Shown one piece after another: positions 1 to 7,864 of a DNA stretch of 37,922 bases; positions within the stretch are counted from its first letter, which is position 1; each line of letters begins with the position of its first letter. The stretch lies in the NCBI GenBank assembly GCA_024637275.1, contig JAGXFS010000084.1:1-37922 (forward strand). Reading direction: 5' to 3'. The notes under the pieces were generated by a model. It saw only the letters and a list, made by a program, of their open reading frames with translations, had not been told where the DNA came from and made no database searches. The position numbers were made by a program, and so were the translations under genes. Source of the stretch: Acidimicrobiia bacterium (GTDB lineage: Bacteria; Actinomycetota; Acidimicrobiia; Spongiisociales; JAENVV01).

Positions 1-1380
1 CTGTGACCGATCCCCGACAGCGACACTGTTGTAGTCAACGTCCAGGCGTTCGTAAAGGACTGCCAGGAGCTCGTGATGGCGCAAAGAGTGTTCGCGAATG
101 TCCATCGTTGCCAGGCGGAGCCCGAACGCGGCGACGGTGCGAATCAGCCTGAGCAAAGATCCATCAGCGATCAAGGTCCCATGATGATCGAGCAGCGACC
201 GACGCATGACTGAGAGATCATCCAGCAACTCGACAACCGACCCGTACGCAGTTCCTGGACGGTGATGGGTTCCTTCAGAAAAGCCGTCGCGAGTGTTTCG
301 TAGCTTTTCGTGGATGTAGGCACATTTGAGTCGGTAGGGCTCGGAGGCGTTCATAGCGCCGAAGCGTTCGTAAACCTTCGGCAGGCGCGTGCGATCGTGG
401 GTCAGCGAAGCGGTCAGTTCTTCGGAGATACCGTGGACGGCGAGCGACGATGAGAGTTCGGCTGACAACGTCTCGATCGCTTTGATGAGGTTGCGCAGTC
501 CGTGCTCGTGTTGGATCTCCAGCACCGACATCGTTACCGCCGGGGTCACGTACGGGTTCCCGTCCCGGTCGCCTCCCACCCAGGTTCCGAAGCGAATCGG
601 CGTCGCGTATGGATCGAGCTCCGTGCCGAGCCGACGGGTTTGCACGTCGTACTCCTCGAGCAGTCCTGGCATGACGTCGGTGAAAAGCTGGTCAAAATAG
701 AAGATGATCGATCGGGCTTCGTCGATCGGCTCTGGCCGGTCGAGCCGCAGTTCGTCAGTCTGCCAGATGAGTTCGATCAATTCGGCAGTCCGCCGGTCAA
801 CCCGACGCTGATCGGCCTCGGTAGCCCTTGGGTCGAGGCGCATTTCCAGGAGCCCTGCGATGTCGTTGAGTTTCGTCAAGATCGATCGACGGGCCACCTC
901 GGTCGGGTGGGCAGTGAAGACCGGACTCAGCTGAATTCTTGAGACGATGTCGCTGAGTTCTTCTGGCGCCATACCGGCGCTGAGTACCCGGTCGATCGTC
1001 GACTCCAGCCATTCGCGGTCTTCGCCCGTTCGAGCGGCGAGCTCGTCAACCCGGTGCGTCTGCTCGGCAACGTTGGCGAGATAGAAGTAGGTCGTGAAAG
1101 CTCGGACGAGCCGGATAGTGGTATCGAGATCCTGGCTCTCCAGTAAATCCTCCAGCTGGCGTCCAACCTCTGGCGACGCGTCCTCACGCTGCCGCCTCGT
1201 CAACGTTCGGACTTCTTCCACGAGATCGAGCAGCTCGGACCCATGCTGGCGTGTCAGCGTTTCGCCGAGTTGGGCACCGAGCCGACGGATGTCAGCTCTG
1301 AGCAAGATGTCGTCGGTTTCGTCGATCACCGCCGTGATCGTAGCCGTCGTCGCATCGGAGCCAACCTCGACGAGTTTCAC
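1..1380 (-). CDS. ppc: Phosphoenolpyruvate carboxylase, N-terminal part (runs off the window)
   Basis: This anaplerotic enzyme adds bicarbonate to phosphoenolpyruvate to give oxaloacetate in the cytoplasm. Reading the minus strand from 1380, the frame stays open to base 1. It shows the family signature FTAHPTEVARRSILTK, whose His (about residue 158) corresponds to the catalytic His of the first PEPC motif, and then WVGGDRDGNPYVT, the Gly/Arg-rich loop. About 460 residues are present; the family is usually about 900, so the C-terminal half with the second catalytic His lies outside. The start is uncertain. GTG at 1380 leaves 35 bp to the divergent ffh start. An in-frame ATG at 1428 would overlap ffh by 13 bp. 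The first 30 residues before LLRADIRRLG are poorly conserved, so they do not decide it. Confidence 0.93.
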   Translation of the reverse strand, partial: MKLVEVGSDATTATITAVIDETDDILLRADIRRLGAQLGETLTRQHGSELLDLVEEVRTLTRRQREDASPEVGRQLEDLLESQDLDTTIRLVRAFTTYFYLANVAEQTHRVDELAARTGEDREWLESTIDRVLSAGMAPEELSDIVSRIQLSPVFTAHPTEVARRSILTKLNDIAGLLEMRLDPRATEADQRRVDRRTAELIELIWQTDELRLDRPEPIDEARSIIFYFDQLFTDVMPGLLEEYDVQTRRLGTELDPYATPIRFGTWVGGDRDGNPYVTPAVTMSVLEIQHEHGLRNLIKAIETLSAELSSSLAVHGISEELTASLTHDRTRLPKVYERFGAMNASEPYRLKCAYIHEKLRNTRDGFSEGTHHRPGTAYGSVVELLDDLSVMRRSLLDHHGTLIADGSLLRLIRTVAAFGLRLATMDIREHSLRHHELLAVLYERLDVDYNSVAVGDRSQ

Positions 1381-1404
1381 GCAGTCATGGCCCGCCGATA
1401 CACT
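1376..1404 (+). promoter_or_regulatory. Candidate sigma-70-type promoter for ffh
   Basis: TTCACG (1376-1381) and TACACT (1399-1404) are separated by 17 bp, each matching the -35 and -10 consensus at four of six positions. The expected transcription start near 1411 is only a few bases before the ffh ATG at 1416. This fits the lack of a visible Shine-Dalgarno and suggests a nearly leaderless mRNA. The site overlaps the 5' end of the divergent ppc gene. It was assigned from sequence alone. Confidence 0.35.
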
Positions 1405-1415
1405 GCCTGGTTCAC

Positions 1416-2771
1416 ATGTTCGATTCATTATCAGATCGTTTTTCCGGGATCTTCTCCGGTTTGCGGGGGAAAGGGCGCCTTTCCGAAGCCGACATTGACA
1501 AGGCACTTCGTGAGGTACGCCTGGCGCTGTTGGAAGCCGACGTCAATGTCTCCGTAACCAAAAATCTTTTGGCCCGTATCAAAGAGCGGGCTCTAGGAGC
1601 CGACGTCCACGCCAGCCTGACCCCCGGGCAGCAAATCATCAAGATTGTCCATGAAGAGCTCATCACCACGCTCGGCTCCGCTGAGGTTGGCCTGAAATTC
1701 ACAGGAAAACAACCCTTCACGATTCTTATGGTCGGGCTGCAGGGATCGGGTAAAACGACGACCAGCGGGAAACTCGCGACCTACATCCGATCTCAGGGCA
1801 AGAACCCGCTGCTGGTCGCAGCCGACCTGGCCCGACCTGCCGCCATCGATCAGTTGGAGACGCTGGGCGCCAGTATCGGGGTGCGGGTTTACTCGGAACG
1901 AAAGTCGAAACCAGGCAAAGTAGTGAAGGCGGCCATGAAGGAAGCCGCCCGAGCGGGTCACGATGTCGTCATCATCGACACAGCCGGTCGCCTGGCGGTC
2001 GACAAGGCTCTCATGGACGAACTGGCCGACATTCGCAAGATCGCCGACCCGGATGAAGTATTGCTCGTCGTCGACGCCATGACCGGCCAGGATGCTGTCA
2101 ACGTTGCTCAAGGGTTTCTCGAGTACACCGATCTCACCGGGATCGTCCTTTCGAAGCTGGACGGTGACTCCCGGGGCGGTGCAGCCATATCGGTTCGAGA
2201 AGTAACCGGACGACCGATCAAGTTCGCAGCCGTCGGCGAAACCATGAAAGATTTCGAGGTCTTCTATCCCGAACGGATGGCGTCCCGCATTCTCGGGATG
2301 GGCGATGTGCTCACACTCATCGAAAAGGCAGAAGAGGCATGGGATATTGACGAGGCTGAGCAGATGGCCGAGAAGATGCGCAAGGCCGAATTCGACCTCG
2401 AAGACTTCTTGACTCAGTTCCAGCAGATCCGACGGATGGGGCCACTCCAGGGATTGCTTGCTATGCTTCCAGGCGCCAACGAGGCCCTGCGAGATGTCGA
2501 AGTTTCCGACAAGGACTTGGGTCGCGTCGAGGCGATCATCAGATCGATGACGCCCGAAGAACGGCACAGCCCTCGGTTGATCGACGGAAGTCGTAAACGG
2601 AGGATTGCGCGGGGCTCAGGAACGAGTCCCCAACAAGTGAACGCACTGTTGAAACAGTTCGGCGAAACACAAAAGATGATGAAAATGTTGGCCGACGGCA
2701 AGAGCGTACCGGGACTACCCGGAATGCCAGGCATGCGGCCGCAGCGAAAGAACAAGAGCAGGAAGAGGTGA
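1416..2771 (+). CDS. ffh: Signal recognition particle protein Ffh (SRP54)
   Basis: This SRP GTPase binds signal sequences and 4.5S RNA and delivers ribosomes to FtsY for co-translational membrane insertion. The 451-residue length is normal. The N domain begins MFDSLSDRFSGIF, as is typical. The G domain has the P-loop GLQGSGKTTT (about residue 107), the DTAGRLAVD motif and SKLDGDSRGGAAISV. The M domain carries GMGDVLTLIEKAEE and the RNA-binding helix region RRIARGSGTSPQQVNALLKQF, followed by a short basic tail rich in Gly, Met and Pro. The gene leads a run with rpsP, khpA and rimM, and its stop codon lies 4 bases before the rpsP start. No 4.5S RNA gene was seen in the window. Confidence 0.97.
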   Translation: MFDSLSDRFSGIFSGLRGKGRLSEADIDKALREVRLALLEADVNVSVTKNLLARIKERALGADVHASLTPGQQIIKIVHEELITTLGSAEVGLKFTGKQPFTILMVGLQGSGKTTTSGKLATYIRSQGKNPLLVAADLARPAAIDQLETLGASIGVRVYSERKSKPGKVVKAAMKEAARAGHDVVIIDTAGRLAVDKALMDELADIRKIADPDEVLLVVDAMTGQDAVNVAQGFLEYTDLTGIVLSKLDGDSRGGAAISVREVTGRPIKFAAVGETMKDFEVFYPERMASRILGMGDVLTLIEKAEEAWDIDEAEQMAEKMRKAEFDLEDFLTQFQQIRRMGPLQGLLAMLPGANEALRDVEVSDKDLGRVEAIIRSMTPEERHSPRLIDGSRKRRIARGSGTSPQQVNALLKQFGETQKMMKMLADGKSVPGLPGMPGMRPQRKNKSRKR

Positions 2772-2775
2772 GCAG

Positions 2776-3159
2776 ATGGCGGTCAAGATCCGCCTGATGC
2801 GGTTGGGCAAAAAGAAGCAGCCCGTATATCGAGTCGTCGTAGCTGATGGCCGTCAACCGCGAGATGGAAGCTATATCGATGCTATTGGACGTTACGACCC
2901 ACGCCAGGAGCCCTCGCTTGTCGAAATCGACAACGACAAGGCCGTGACGTGGCTCAATGACGGTGCCCAGCCAACCGAGGCTGCCCGTAAGCTGCTGGAG
3001 ATTTCCGGCGCGTGGTCGCAGTTCAAGATCTCTCGTGGCGAGATCCACACAATTGCAGCCAAGCCAACCCCGAAGCAGGAAGAACCCGCCCCGGAGCAGG
3101 AAGAACCGACTCCGGTCGTTGCTGACGAACCCGCGGCCGACTCCGGTGAGGAAGAGTAA
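2776..3159 (+). CDS. rpsP: Small ribosomal subunit protein bS16 with acidic tail
   Basis: This 30S protein is needed for 16S rRNA folding during assembly. The first 80 or so residues (MAVKIRLMRLGKKKQPVYRV, then DGRQPRDGSYIDAIGRYDP) are canonical bS16. The 127-residue length comes from a C-terminal extension of about 40 residues rich in Pro and Glu, with repeated QEEP units. Such acidic tails are common in actinobacterial bS16 and are probably disordered. The Shine-Dalgarno GAGGTGAG overlaps the ffh stop, indicating translational coupling. The gene is followed at 2 bp by khpA, the standard rpsP-KH-rimM order. Confidence 0.97.
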   Translation: MAVKIRLMRLGKKKQPVYRVVVADGRQPRDGSYIDAIGRYDPRQEPSLVEIDNDKAVTWLNDGAQPTEAARKLLEISGAWSQFKISRGEIHTIAAKPTPKQEEPAPEQEEPTPVVADEPAADSGEEE

Positions 3160-3161
3160 CC

Positions 3162-3413
3162 ATGCCTAAAGGTGACATCGTTGAGAGCGTCGTCTCGTAC
3201 ATCGTCAAGGCCATCGTTGATGACCCGGACGCCGTCGAGGTGACCGTGATAGAAGAAGGACCCGACGAGGTAACCGCCGAAGTGCGGGCTGCCAAGTCCG
3301 ACATGGGTCGCGTTATCGGACGCCGAGGACGGGTCGCCAAAGCGATTCGTACCATCGCCCAGGCGGCGGCGGACGAAGAAGGCTTGACGACCGGCGTGGA
3401 ATTCCTCGACTGA
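3162..3413 (+). CDS. khpA: KhpA-type single KH-domain RNA-binding protein
   Basis: This small cytoplasmic RNA-binding protein of 83 residues is essentially one KH domain. The GxxG RNA-contact loop is visible as IGRRGRVAKAIRTI, preceded by an acidic beta strand region (VTVIEEGPDEVTAEV). In other bacteria KhpA partners with KhpB/Jag and affects cell growth, division and RNA stability. The position between rpsP and rimM is the usual place for this family (YlqC). A purine-rich Shine-Dalgarno (GAGGAAGAG) lies in the end of rpsP, and only 2 bp separate the genes. Confidence 0.93.
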   Translation: MPKGDIVESVVSYIVKAIVDDPDAVEVTVIEEGPDEVTAEVRAAKSDMGRVIGRRGRVAKAIRTIAQAAADEEGLTTGVEFLD

Positions 3414-3429
3414 ATCAGCCTCCAGGCTC

Positions 3430-3933
3430 GTGAGTAATCCAATAACCATCGGCCATATCGCTAGAGCCCACGGGCTCAAGGGCGATGTGGCCGTTGTGTT
3501 TTATTCGGACCACCCCGAACAGTTCACGGCTGGCTTCCAACTCGGCGGCACCGGCGGCACACTCGCCATAGAGCGGGTGCGTTCTGGAGCGGGTGTGGCG
3601 ATCGTGAAGTTCGCCGGCGTCGATGACCGTGATGGCGCCGAACTCCTGAAAGGGGTGCAACTCACGATGGAGGAGACCGACCTCCGTACCCTCGAGGAAG
3701 GTGAGTTTTGGCCCTCGCAGCTACAAGGCCTTGAAGTCCGCGATCCGTCGGGGACCAAGCGGGGTGTGGTCTTGGACGTGATCACTGGTGGCGCCCAGGA
3801 TCGGCTGGCGATTCAAGTCGCTTCGGGCCGGGTCGAGGTTCCGTTTGTCGATGCGCTTGTCCCAACGGTGGACCTCGAAGGAGGGTTTGTGGTGGTTGCA
3901 GCTATCCCAGGCCTGCTGGAGGCCGACGACTAA
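3430..3933 (+). CDS. rimM: Ribosome maturation factor RimM
   Basis: RimM binds bS19/uS19 and promotes maturation of the 30S head domain. The 167-residue protein starts with the family signature IGHIARAHGLKGDVAVVF. It has the RimM N-terminal beta barrel to about residue 85, and a C-terminal PRC-barrel-like half including EGEFWPSQLQGLEV and VPFVDALVPTVDLEGG. The GTG at 3430 is the only start that places the conserved N-terminus correctly; its Shine-Dalgarno is weak. In most bacteria trmD follows at once. Here trmD lies almost 8 kb downstream. Confidence 0.95.
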   Translation: MSNPITIGHIARAHGLKGDVAVVFYSDHPEQFTAGFQLGGTGGTLAIERVRSGAGVAIVKFAGVDDRDGAELLKGVQLTMEETDLRTLEEGEFWPSQLQGLEVRDPSGTKRGVVLDVITGGAQDRLAIQVASGRVEVPFVDALVPTVDLEGGFVVVAAIPGLLEADD

Positions 3934-3944
3934 TTGGCGAGCCG

Positions 3945-4205
3945 CTAGTGGCCGTGCTTGTTAAGCACGGTGAGCAGCCCGGTAACGCCACCGTAGAACC
4001 CGCCACCGACGATGGCGACCCAGAGGGCCGTGATGAGTGCCGGTACGAGTTCGACGTCTCCAACGACGTAAATCATCACGAAGAAGACCGCGAACGTGAC
4101 GGGTGTCCCGATCACAAACCCGACCCGGAGCGCCTTGCTTAGCTCTGCTGATTCGGCACTCTCTGCGGCGTCTCTGGCTGTTTCGTCATGGCTTGTGTCA
4201 GTCAC
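3945..4205 (-). CDS. Small two-helix membrane protein, unknown function
   Basis: This is an 86-residue protein that I do not recognise. The first 27 residues are polar and acidic (MTDTSHDETARDAAESAESA). Two hydrophobic segments follow (about 30-49 and 55-77, the second with GGGFYGGVTG), then a basic end with His (LNKHGH). This predicts a two-pass inner-membrane protein with a soluble N-terminus. GTG at 4205 is the only early start. A TAATAT box at 4212-4217 on the minus strand lies 6 bases before it, which could give a leaderless mRNA. It is convergent with rimM (11 bp apart) and divergent from cofG. Codon use matches its neighbours. Confidence 0.7.
   Translation of the reverse strand: MTDTSHDETARDAAESAESAELSKALRVGFVIGTPVTFAVFFVMIYVVGDVELVPALITALWVAIVGGGFYGGVTGLLTVLNKHGH
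3952..3970. terminator. Perfect hairpin between convergent genes, possible U-less terminator
   Basis: CCGTGCTT (3952-3959) and AAGCACGG (3963-3970) form a perfect 8-bp stem with a GTT loop. The hairpin sits over the last codons of the minus-strand membrane protein and just past the rimM stop, where two transcripts converge. Neither side has a T-tract. At most it is a bidirectional pause or a U-less terminator of the kind proposed for actinobacteria. Confidence 0.35.
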
Positions 4206-4272
4206 CTGCCCGATATTAGGCAGATCCGAACGCCGGTGGGGGGAGCTTCGGCCGACGACTAGCGTAATATTC

Positions 4273-5409
4273 GTGCATCCCCAGCCAGATCCAGATCTTG
4301 CCGTCGCCTACCTTGACGGTACTAAGCCCGCCGAGCCACTTTTTGTCGAGGCGCGCCGATTACGCGACGAGGGGAAGGGTCGAATTGTTACATACTCGCC
4401 GAAAGTCTTCATTCCGCTGACGACGATGTGTCGGGACCAATGTACGTACTGCACGTTTGTGAAACCCCCGGGCAATGGCGGGGTGTACCTCACTCCCGAC
4501 GACGTAATGGCCATCGCTTCGGCAGGTGATGAGCACGGTTGCACCGAGGCGCTCTTCACCTTGGGCGATGCTCCTGAGGCCAAGTATCCCGCAGCTCGCG
4601 AGTTTCTCGAGTCGGTGGGCTGTGCAACCACGATGGATTACGTCGTGGCGATGACCGAACGGGTCCACCACGAGACCGGGTTGTTCCCGCACGCCAATCC
4701 CGGGGTGATGTCCGAGGAAGCTATCGCCAGGCTGCGTCCGTCGAACCCGTCCATTGGGCTTATGCTGGAAAACATCTCCCCCCGACTCACCGAACCGGGT
4801 ATGCCTCACTTCAATTGCCCGGACAAGATTCCGAGCGTTCGGGTGGAAACCATCGAAGCCGCCGGACGTCAGCGACTCCCCTTCACGTCAGGGATCCTGG
4901 TTGGTATCGGGGAAAACAATCAGGAGATTGTTGACTCGATCTTCGCGCTGGCCACGCTTCAAGAACGCTGGGGCCATATTCAGGAAGTCATCATTCAGAA
5001 TTTTCGCGCCAAGGCTGACACCCGCATGCGCTTCGGCGCCGAACCCATCCCGAGTTGGTTCGCCAGAGTCGTGGCGCTTGCCAGGTGGATCATGGGTCCC
5101 ACGATGAATGTCCAGGTACCCCCAAACCTGACTGAGCGATATGAGACATATCTCGACGCCGGCATCAACGACTGGGGTGGGGTGTCGCCACTCACAATCG
5201 ACTGGGTGAATCCCGAGGCCCCCTGGCCTCACCTCGCTGACCTTGCCGGGCGAACCGCCGCGGCGGGATTTGAGCTTCGTCCCCGTCTGCCGGTCTATCC
5301 CGAGTACCTATCGGATGAGTGGTTGGATCCGGGTGTGCTGGTCAAGGCCCGATCGGCGTCCACAGCCGATGGATATGGTCATGCTCCAAATGTGGCGCAC
5401 AGCGGCTAG
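4273..5409 (+). CDS. cofG: CofG, Fo synthase subunit 1 (radical SAM)
   Basis: CofG acts with CofH to build 7,8-didemethyl-8-hydroxy-5-deazariboflavin (Fo), the chromophore of coenzyme F420. It handles the second radical step, on the tyrosine-derived adduct. The radical-SAM cluster motif is CRDQCTYC (Cys 53, 57, 60), preceded by YSPKVFIPLTTM, which is typical of CofG. Later come LFTLGDAPEAKYP, GLFPHANPG, SGILVGIGE and the C-terminal WGGVSPLTIDWVNPEAPWP. GTG at 4273 is chosen because conserved sequence starts soon after and the longer frame overlaps the divergent gene. It is 378 residues long. Most actinobacteria carry a CofG-CofH fusion (FbiC). Here the two are separate adjacent genes. Confidence 0.95.
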   Translation: MHPQPDPDLAVAYLDGTKPAEPLFVEARRLRDEGKGRIVTYSPKVFIPLTTMCRDQCTYCTFVKPPGNGGVYLTPDDVMAIASAGDEHGCTEALFTLGDAPEAKYPAAREFLESVGCATTMDYVVAMTERVHHETGLFPHANPGVMSEEAIARLRPSNPSIGLMLENISPRLTEPGMPHFNCPDKIPSVRVETIEAAGRQRLPFTSGILVGIGENNQEIVDSIFALATLQERWGHIQEVIIQNFRAKADTRMRFGAEPIPSWFARVVALARWIMGPTMNVQVPPNLTERYETYLDAGINDWGGVSPLTIDWVNPEAPWPHLADLAGRTAAAGFELRPRLPVYPEYLSDEWLDPGVLVKARSASTADGYGHAPNVAHSG

Positions 5410-5419
5410 CGTTTTTGCG

Positions 5420-7276
5420 ATGTTCATCACTTTCCTAAGGGTTCGACCGACCAACACGGTCCACGCGTTGACGGCATCGACCAGGGCGCGAGAAGGCACT
5501 ACAGCGCTTGAGATAGATCAACTCGACCCGGCCGGGCGAGCCGCCTGCCTGGCGGGTGGCTTGTTGCCGATCGAGACCGCCCATGCGGACGGTCAACCGG
5601 CAGCCTGGGTAGTCGGACCCGAAGATGCTCTGAGGCTCGCCAAACTCGACACTCCCGGCTGGCGGATCACGGTCAGAGCCGACGGCGACCGAGAACTGAT
5701 TTTGGATGCCCTGGCTCGTAGCCAGGCGGCTTTTCTGCGGGTTGGCCGGTCGGAGGTCACTCATTTCAACGACCTGGTCGGGCTGCCCGGGTTGGATGCA
5801 AAGATTTCGGTATTTGTCGACTCGGTTGACGACGCGCTCGTCGCCGTTGCGTCCGGTGCGGGTGACCTGCTGTTGCGAGACTGGTCCAACAGCCAGATAG
5901 GCGAGCTTCGCGCGGCCGTCGGTGACCTGCGCGAGCGGACAGCCATCCCGGGCGGAGTCTCCGTTGACCAGGGAAGAGCAGCGCTCGATCAAGAGCTTTT
6001 CACGGCGTGGCTTAATCTGATCGATGGGGACGGATGGGCTCGTCCCCGGTACGAGTGGGCGCCCGGCAAGGACCTGCCTCCTCCGGTGCCCCGTGATCGG
6101 ATTTCTGCCCAGTGGCCCGACGCCGCATGGACGGGTGGCCGCGCTCCGATCGAACTGGACGGTGCCGGATCCTTGGCGCCCATCCTCCAACGGTCACTCG
6201 ACGGGGTGCCGCCGACCACGGCCGAAATCGCCTCGCTCTTCCGAGCCAGGGGCGACCAGGTGGACGCGGTGGCCTTTGTCGCGGACCAACTCCGTGAAAG
6301 GACGAGCGGCTCACGTGTCACCTATGTCGTCAATCGCAATATCAACTACACGAACATGTGTTACTTCAAGTGCGGATTCTGTGCTTTCTCGAAAGGGCCG
6401 AAGAGCCTCAACCTGCGAGGTGACCCCTACTTGATGGGGGTCGACGAAATCGTGAGTTGGACTCGCGAAGCTTGGGAACGGGGAGCAACCGAGGTGACGT
6501 TGCAGGGTGGCATCCATCCTGAATTCACCGGAGACTTCTACGCGGGTGTGGTCCGGGCTATCAAGGCCGAGCTTCCCGACATGCATATCCACGGTTTCAC
6601 CCCGCTTGAGGTATGGCAAGGTGCCGAGACGCTTGGGATTTCTGTGAAGGAGTTCCTGGGACAGCTCAAGAAAGCAGGACTGGGCACGCTCCCCGGTACG
6701 GCAGCTGAAATTCTTGACGATTCGGTTCGTGCGCACCTTTGTCCCGACAAGATCCGGACATCACAGTGGTCAGACGTGATGATTACCGCCCACGATATGG
6801 GCTTACGAGCGACGGCCACGGTTATGTTCGGCCATATCGACGACGCTCGGTCGTGGGCGAACCATTACGAAGTCGTCCGTCAGATTCAGCGAAAGACCGG
6901 AGGGTTTACCGAGTTCGTACCCCTCTCTTTTGTGCATATGGGAGCGCCGATCTGGCTACGGGGTCGTTCACGACCCGGCCCGACGTGGGATGAGGTCGTG
7001 CTCATTCACGCCGTCGCTCGGATCGCCTTTGATGGGCTGATCGATAACATTCAGGCGTCCTGGGTCAAACTCGGAATAGACGGAGCGCAGCGGTTACTCA
7101 GGGCCGGATGCAACGACCTGGGTGGCACACTTATGGGTGAGATCATCACCCGATCAGCCGGTGCCGCACACGGGACCGAAATTACCCCGCAGGAACTCAG
7201 ACGGGCCATCACCGACATCGATCGCGTGCCGGCCTTGCGCAGCACGTTGTACGAGGTCCTGCAGACCACGTTCTAA
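5420..7276 (+). CDS. cofH: CofH, Fo synthase subunit 2, with a long N-terminal extension
   Basis: CofH joins tyrosine to 5-amino-6-ribitylaminouracil by radical chemistry, the first step to Fo. The CofH core begins near residue 270. VTYVVNRNINYTNMCYFKCGFC gives the cluster cysteines 314, 318 and 321 (CX3CX2C). VTLQGGIHPEF, HGFTPLEV, GLGTLPGTAAEILDD, ATATVMFGHID and the C-terminal GCNDLGGTLMGE follow. The 618-residue length is far above the usual 380 or so, because about 270 residues precede the core. That part has no Cys motif. It looks like an alternating alpha/beta domain with a faint resemblance to the N-terminal half of 3-dehydroquinate synthase II (inference). ATG 5420 is the first start after the cofG stop, 10 bp away. 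It has no clear Shine-Dalgarno, so a later TTG at 5468 remains possible. Confidence 0.92.
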   Translation: MFITFLRVRPTNTVHALTASTRAREGTTALEIDQLDPAGRAACLAGGLLPIETAHADGQPAAWVVGPEDALRLAKLDTPGWRITVRADGDRELILDALARSQAAFLRVGRSEVTHFNDLVGLPGLDAKISVFVDSVDDALVAVASGAGDLLLRDWSNSQIGELRAAVGDLRERTAIPGGVSVDQGRAALDQELFTAWLNLIDGDGWARPRYEWAPGKDLPPPVPRDRISAQWPDAAWTGGRAPIELDGAGSLAPILQRSLDGVPPTTAEIASLFRARGDQVDAVAFVADQLRERTSGSRVTYVVNRNINYTNMCYFKCGFCAFSKGPKSLNLRGDPYLMGVDEIVSWTREAWERGATEVTLQGGIHPEFTGDFYAGVVRAIKAELPDMHIHGFTPLEVWQGAETLGISVKEFLGQLKKAGLGTLPGTAAEILDDSVRAHLCPDKIRTSQWSDVMITAHDMGLRATATVMFGHIDDARSWANHYEVVRQIQRKTGGFTEFVPLSFVHMGAPIWLRGRSRPGPTWDEVVLIHAVARIAFDGLIDNIQASWVKLGIDGAQRLLRAGCNDLGGTLMGEIITRSAGAAHGTEITPQELRRAITDIDRVPALRSTLYEVLQTTF

Positions 7277-7318
7277 CCCTCCCACCTGGCAAGGCTCAGG
7301 CCGACTAACTTTGATCAC

Positions 7319-7864
7319 ATGGGTAGTTTCTCCGAATCGATCTCTGACGACACCGCCGGGTGGATTGGCCGTCAGCACCTGTTTTTTGTGGCAACCGCCC
7401 CACTAACCGAATCGGGTCACGTCAACGTGTCGCCGAAAGGCCTCGACACATTCAGCATCCTCGGCTCGAATCAGGTCGCCTATCTCGACCTGACCGGATC
7501 TGGGGCAGAAACGATTGCCCACCTCCGCGAGAACGGGCGAATGACGCTGATGTTCTGCGCGTTTGAAGGAAACCCCGACATTGTGCGCCTGTACGGTCAC
7601 GGCCGGGTGGTTTTTCCCGACGATGACGCTTTCGACGAGCTGGTCGGTCGCTTCGAGTCCCGCCCGGGCATTCGCTCTGTCATCGTGGTCGAGGTCGACA
7701 AAGTGGGCACCTCGTGCGGATTTGGCGTCCCGCTCATGGATTTTGTCGAGGATCGAGATCGGCTCGCCCGATGGGCGATCGCCAAGGGCGAAGATGCGAT
7801 GCCGGCGTACTGGGCGACCAAGAACGCAGTGAGCGTCGACGGACTCCCGGCTGTTGGTGACTGA
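7319..7864 (+). CDS. Pyridoxamine 5'-phosphate oxidase-family flavin-binding split-barrel protein
   Basis: The 181-residue protein has the split beta-barrel signature of the PNPOx-like family: HVNVSPKGLDTFSILGSNQVAYLDLTG near residues 38-64, then GAETIAHLRENGRMTLMFCAF and VRLYGHGRVVF. Members bind FMN or F420, but substrates are mostly unknown. The neighbouring F420 genes make F420 a possible cofactor, though that rests on context only. The C-terminal third has GTSCGFGVPLMDF and a YWATKN segment. It lies 42 bp after cofH, and its stop overlaps the start of the histidine kinase, so the barrel protein and the two-component pair are probably co-transcribed. Confidence 0.85.
   Translation: MGSFSESISDDTAGWIGRQHLFFVATAPLTESGHVNVSPKGLDTFSILGSNQVAYLDLTGSGAETIAHLRENGRMTLMFCAFEGNPDIVRLYGHGRVVFPDDDAFDELVGRFESRPGIRSVIVVEVDKVGTSCGFGVPLMDFVEDRDRLARWAIAKGEDAMPAYWATKNAVSVDGLPAVGD

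Noticed and set aside
389-942. Two plus-strand open frames in the first kilobase
   Set aside because: They run antisense to ppc, whose minus-strand frame shows the TAHPTEVARR and GGDRDGNP signatures, and their products are Ser/Arg-rich without any family pattern.
1593-2567. 324-codon minus-strand frame
   Set aside because: It is the reverse complement of the ffh coding region; ffh motifs are complete and this product has no recognisable domain.
4265-4270. TAATAT as -10 box for cofG
   Set aside because: It ends only 2 bases before the GTG start, so a transcript starting from it would begin inside the gene, and no usable -35 is present.
5380-5430. Programmed frameshift joining cofG and cofH into an FbiC-like fusion
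   Set aside because: The run of T that could slip (GTTTTTG) lies after the cofG stop codon, so it could not extend CofG.
5435-6190. 251-codon minus-strand frame
   Set aside because: It is antisense to the CofH N-terminal region. I considered that the plus-strand extension could instead be non-coding, but the plus frame continues without interruption into the CofH core and has ordinary composition.
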